Positions 33,307-35,689 of a stretch of 35,689 nt of DNA are shown here, one piece after another. Every line of letters begins with the position of its first letter. The stretch's first letter is position 1. The notes beneath the pieces are model-generated. The model saw only the letters and a program-made list of their open reading frames with translations, made no database searches and was not told where the DNA came from. The translations under genes and the position numbers were made by a program. The DNA is from Cellulophaga baltica (GTDB taxonomy: Bacteria; Bacteroidota; Bacteroidia; Flavobacteriales; Flavobacteriaceae), in assembly GCF_900102165.1 (NCBI RefSeq), contig NZ_FNBD01000021.1, positions 1 to 35,689 on the forward strand, given 5' to 3'.

Positions 33307-33783
33307 TTATTCAGACGCGGTAATATTCACTTTTGTTCCGTCTGGCAAATCCTTAATCTTCTTGTGAATTTGACCAGCTAATTCAAAATGAACTTCAATG
33401 TCTGTTAATTCAAAATTTTCAGGCTCGTATTCTCCACCCAAAACAGGCAGTTTTTTAAATCCATAAAGATTTTTATCGGATAGTTCAAGTCCACTTTCCT
33501 TTAGTTTTTCCACTAGTCCGATTAAAAACCAATCGTCGACTTGTTCGTTGTCCTTTAATTTTGCTTTAAATTCATCAACATTATCGGCAACTTTTTCAAT
33601 AATTCCTTCTCCGACATTTAACCAGTAACAGATTCCATTTTTGTCTCTTAAAAACAAATCTCCAATACTTGAAATTAAAACCGGCGTTTTGTCCATTCCA
33701 ATTAACCAACTCCAACTTTCAGTAAGTCGATTTTGGTCAATGTGACTAAAGTCTACTTTTAAATCATTCCAAGTAATTTTCAT
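33307..33783 (-). CDS. DUF1851 protein, T6SS-immunity (Tdi1-like) family
   Basis: A 158-residue soluble protein from the start at 33783 (MKITWNDLKV). The frame continues 28 codons upstream, but that part lies in an attC-like structure and is not coding. GDLFLRDKNGICYWLNVGEGIIEKVADN followed by FKAKL matches the DUF1851 domain (about 40-120), part of which was named for an immunity protein to a type VI effector. A SUKH-like immunity role is possible; no toxin gene is next to it. It is one of several single-gene units in the attC-like array. Confidence 0.7.
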   Translation of the reverse strand: MKITWNDLKVDFSHIDQNRLTESWSWLIGMDKTPVLISSIGDLFLRDKNGICYWLNVGEGIIEKVADNVDEFKAKLKDNEQVDDWFLIGLVEKLKESGLELSDKNLYGFKKLPVLGGEYEPENFELTDIEVHFELAGQIHKKIKDLPDGTKVNITASE

Positions 33784-33810
33784 TCTGCTTGTGGTTTTGT
33801 CAAAATGTTT

Positions 33811-33877
33811 TACAACGCCTCTTGTATGTTGCGTTTGCTTCCCGAAGGGAGCAAATGAAATATACAAATTGTTATAG
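33811..33877 (-). repeat. attC-like site behind the ankyrin gene
   Basis: Outer boxes TACAAC (33811-33816) and GTTATA (33871-33876), inner boxes TTGTAT (33822-33827) and ATACAA (33862-33867), and a central hairpin (33834-33855, arms TTTGCT-CCC and GGG-AGCAAA). The spacers (5 and 3 nt) are unequal, giving the unpaired bases typical of integron attC sites. At 67 bp it has the size of a short attC. Confidence 0.7.
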
Positions 33878-33882
33878 ACTTT

Positions 33883-35019
33883 TTATTTTTCTAATAGTTT
33901 TATAATTTCCTCATTTTTCATTGCGATGGCTAATGAAAGAGGCGTGTGATTTTCAGCTTCTACATTTTTATTAGCTCCATTTTCCAATAAGATACGAACC
34001 ATTTCTTTTCGTCCCATTTCTGATGCTCTGTGCAAAGCTGTAAACCCTCTATCATCTTTAGCATTTAAATCAGCTTGGTTTTTAATCAAAATATTAAGGT
34101 GTTCGATTTTATCCGATTGGACAGCGTTCATTATTGGTGTTGCTCCTTCAGTCGATCTAGTATTCGGATTAGCTCCTTTATCAAGTAATAAGCTTAAGAC
34201 ATTGGAATCAGCAGTCATTGCCCATTGCAAGGTTGAAAGACCATCACCAGCTAAACAATTTACATTTGTACTTTTATCTAATTGCTCATTAATTTTATTC
34301 AAATCACCTCTTGCAATTGCAATATGTAATAAAGAATGTGTTCTTAGTTTTAGATCTGTTTGATAGTTAAAATCTTCTCCAAAATATCCTAGATGAGCCA
34401 TGTTTCCATAAGTTGAAAAAGCCCACATTCCTGCCTTATCAGTATTGTCCTCCAAATCTTTTGGAATAGGAGCAGGTACTGTTTCATTTAAAGAATGACT
34501 AAATAATAAGAACATCAAAATGGATTGAGTCATTTCAGGTGATTCATTATTTGTAAATTCTCCTTTTATTTCAGTTACCTTTAATTGGTTATTCTCTTGA
34601 ACGGTTTTTGCAACTACAAACGCTTCCCTTAACCAACTTCTTATAAATATCAGGCGATTATTCATAAAATAAATTGCCCATTTGTTTTCCATTGTTGACG
34701 GGTTAAACAAAACCCCTTCTTCAAGTTTTTCGTCTATAGAAATAACCAAATTACTAAAGATTGTCTTTTCAGATTGTGGTTGATAGTCTTTAAAAGTCGT
34801 TCCGTCTTCTTGACTGTATGAAACAGCATTAGTAGCCATTTTAGGGTCTTTCGAAGTTGAAAGCATGGTTTGTGAAATTGGTCTCAAATCCAAAATTTTC
34901 AAATTCCAAGGATTTTGATCCGCACTAATCCATTTTAGATCATATTCACTTGTCTTGTTTTCTTCTTCTTTAGGGCTCTTTTTTGAGTTCCCTCCGAATA
35001 ACTTCTTAAAAATCCCCAT
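33883..35019 (-). CDS. Ankyrin-repeat protein
   Basis: A 378-residue soluble protein. The first 215 residues have no recognised domain (a basic start, then mixed alpha/beta). The last 150 hold about five ankyrin repeats (SLLHIAIARGDLNKINEQL, STLQWAMTADSNVLSLLLDKGA, TPIMNAVQSDKIEHLNILIKNQA, TALHRASEMGRKEMVRILLENGA and TPLSLAIAMKNEEIIKLL). Such proteins bind partners rather than catalyse. In cassette arrays of this type they may be immunity or antitoxin-like proteins, but nothing here proves it. A single gene, with attC-like structures on both sides. Confidence 0.85.
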   Translation of the reverse strand: MGIFKKLFGGNSKKSPKEEENKTSEYDLKWISADQNPWNLKILDLRPISQTMLSTSKDPKMATNAVSYSQEDGTTFKDYQPQSEKTIFSNLVISIDEKLEEGVLFNPSTMENKWAIYFMNNRLIFIRSWLREAFVVAKTVQENNQLKVTEIKGEFTNNESPEMTQSILMFLLFSHSLNETVPAPIPKDLEDNTDKAGMWAFSTYGNMAHLGYFGEDFNYQTDLKLRTHSLLHIAIARGDLNKINEQLDKSTNVNCLAGDGLSTLQWAMTADSNVLSLLLDKGANPNTRSTEGATPIMNAVQSDKIEHLNILIKNQADLNAKDDRGFTALHRASEMGRKEMVRILLENGANKNVEAENHTPLSLAIAMKNEEIIKLLEK

Positions 35020-35036
35020 AATTTTTCTTTGATTGT

Positions 35037-35129
35037 CTATAACGGTTAGCTATGCGGCGTGGCTGGCGGAGCGTTGGCTTTGCGGGCAAGCTTTACTGCC
35101 AGCCATGATCGTCATAGGTTTTGTTACAG
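35037..35129 (-). repeat. attC-like site behind the 74-aa gene
   Basis: Outer boxes CTATAAC (35037-35043) and GTTACAG (35123-35129), inner boxes CTATG (35050-35054) and CATAG (35113-35117), and a central GC-rich hairpin GGCTGGC (35061-35067) with GCCAGCC (35098-35104). The spacers are 6 and 5 nt. The outer boxes end in AAC and begin with GTT as in integron attC sites. Confidence 0.7.
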
Positions 35130-35142
35130 CCAGCCTTCTTTT

Positions 35143-35367
35143 TTATTTAAATTCCTCTTTGTATTTATTTTCATCCCATTGGTTTCCATACATTCCATTT
35201 TTTGAAATTGATTTACAAAATCCTTTTTCTTCATCCGTAGAAAACAATAAAAAGGGGTTTCCATTTATTCTTATAACTGCATTTCCATTTATTCCCCAAT
35301 TTACAGAAATATCTTCTTCTCTTAAATTTGGCTGATAACTTTCGTCCGTTGAAAATTCTTTCGTCAT
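35143..35367 (-). CDS. Small hypothetical protein, possibly cut by an insertion element
   Basis: A 74-residue soluble ORF with no recognised domain. Its ATG lies two bases from the left end of the IS3-type element (about 35369). The original gene may therefore have been longer and lost its 5' part and promoter. The residues SVNWGINGNAVIRINGNPFLLF suggest a beta-rich fold. It is followed by a good attC-like site, which makes it a likely gene of the cassette array. Confidence 0.55.
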   Translation of the reverse strand: MTKEFSTDESYQPNLREEDISVNWGINGNAVIRINGNPFLLFSTDEEKGFCKSISKNGMYGNQWDENKYKEEFK

Positions 35368-35368
35368 T

Positions 35369-35689
35369 TGTAGGATTCCCTAAAAATAGGACAGTTTATA
35401 ATTCGAATTTACTAACTTTAAATTCAAACTGTCACAATGAAAAACAGCAAATTTAGCGAGAGTCAGATTATTAAAGCTCTTAAGGAAAATGAACAAGGAA
35501 GATCCGTAGGTGATTTATCTAGAGAATTAGGAATTGACAAAAGCACTTTCTACTATTGGAGAAAGAAGTACGGCGGTATGGAACAACAGCAGCTTAAACG
35601 TTTAAAAGAACTTGAAGAAGAGAACAATAAACTTAAACAGATGTATGCTGATGTGAGTCTTGATAATAAGATGCTTAAAGACGTATTGT
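35369..35689 (+). mobile_element. IS3-family insertion sequence, left part
   Basis: The element is taken to begin with TGTAGGATTCCC (35369) and continues past the window. It contains a short stem ACAGTTT (35391-35397) with AAACTGT (35426-35432) just before the transposase gene. The exact end and the target duplication cannot be verified without the right end. Confidence 0.6.
35437..35689 (+). CDS. IS3-family transposase OrfA, partial
   Basis: The first 84 codons of a HTH_Tnp_1-type OrfA, running off the window. FSESQIIKALKEN, DLSRELGIDKSTFYYWRKKYGG and the leucine-zipper-like KRLKELEEENNKLKQMYADV are typical of IS3 OrfA proteins, which bind the IS ends and join OrfB by frameshifting. The gene would be followed by OrfB outside the window. 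It starts 68 bp from the presumed IS end. Confidence 0.9.
   Translation, partial: MKNSKFSESQIIKALKENEQGRSVGDLSRELGIDKSTFYYWRKKYGGMEQQQLKRLKELEEENNKLKQMYADVSLDNKMLKDVL

Overview
The window is AT-rich chromosomal DNA from a bacterium of the Bacteroidota, most likely a marine member of the Flavobacteriaceae. The evidence is two phage_int_SAM_5-type integrases related to IntDOT, a permease-M1 peptidase fusion with its ABC ATPase, many short lipoprotein signals, a seven-PAS histidine kinase with a separate receiver protein, and few Shine-Dalgarno sequences. It is accessory DNA: parts of at least two integrated islands in tandem, with the trace of a third at the left edge.

Attachment sites. The 13-mer CTGCCACCCCGAC occurs at 147-159 and 18166-18178, each time just upstream of an integrase gene. 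It looks like the 3' end of a tRNA, probably tRNA-Pro. Each copy is followed by a hairpin resembling a tRNA terminator and lies between candidate integrase arm sites at nearly the same distances (62-65 bp to the left, 102-109 bp to the right). Arm sequences differ between the islands: TATTCGGTTACC for island 1, and GTGTACAATCAGGTG with its variant for island 2 and for the sequence left of island 1.

Island 1 (about 147-18165) has integrase 1, then a roughly 900-bp noncoding repeat (repeat A). A run of minus-strand genes follows: ABC permease-peptidase and ATPase, an XRE regulator with DUF2975 protein, a secreted esterase, a second XRE membrane protein, a YceI and intradiol-dioxygenase-like lipoprotein pair with a glyoxalase remnant behind it, and a LytTR regulator. 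A plus-strand block follows: alpha/beta hydrolase, ECF sigma factor, membrane protein (overlapping genes), then a beta-repeat protein, a WD40-like lipoprotein, an HSL-type hydrolase and a lipoprotein. The same sigma-type promoter (GTAAC-16-CGTC or TATC) precedes both halves, suggesting one self-controlled regulon.

Island 2 (from about 18166, right end outside the window) is rich in DNA repair. It has integrase 2, a truncated repeat A with a vestigial umuC 3' end and a small inserted membrane-protein gene, the kinase and receiver genes, ligD and ku for non-homologous end joining, and a umuDC operon for translesion synthesis whose UmuD has lost its Ser-Lys catalytic dyad. A full second repeat A follows umuC. 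Beyond it lies an array of minus-strand single genes (DUF421, Ere-like, DUF1851 immunity-like, ankyrin, a 74-aa ORF) separated by structures resembling integron attC sites, with no integron integrase visible. The window ends in an IS3-type element.

The most unusual features are repeat A, which seems to be a structured noncoding module linked to umuDC, the tandem att architecture with two arm-site families, the inactive-looking UmuD, and the attC-like cassette array.
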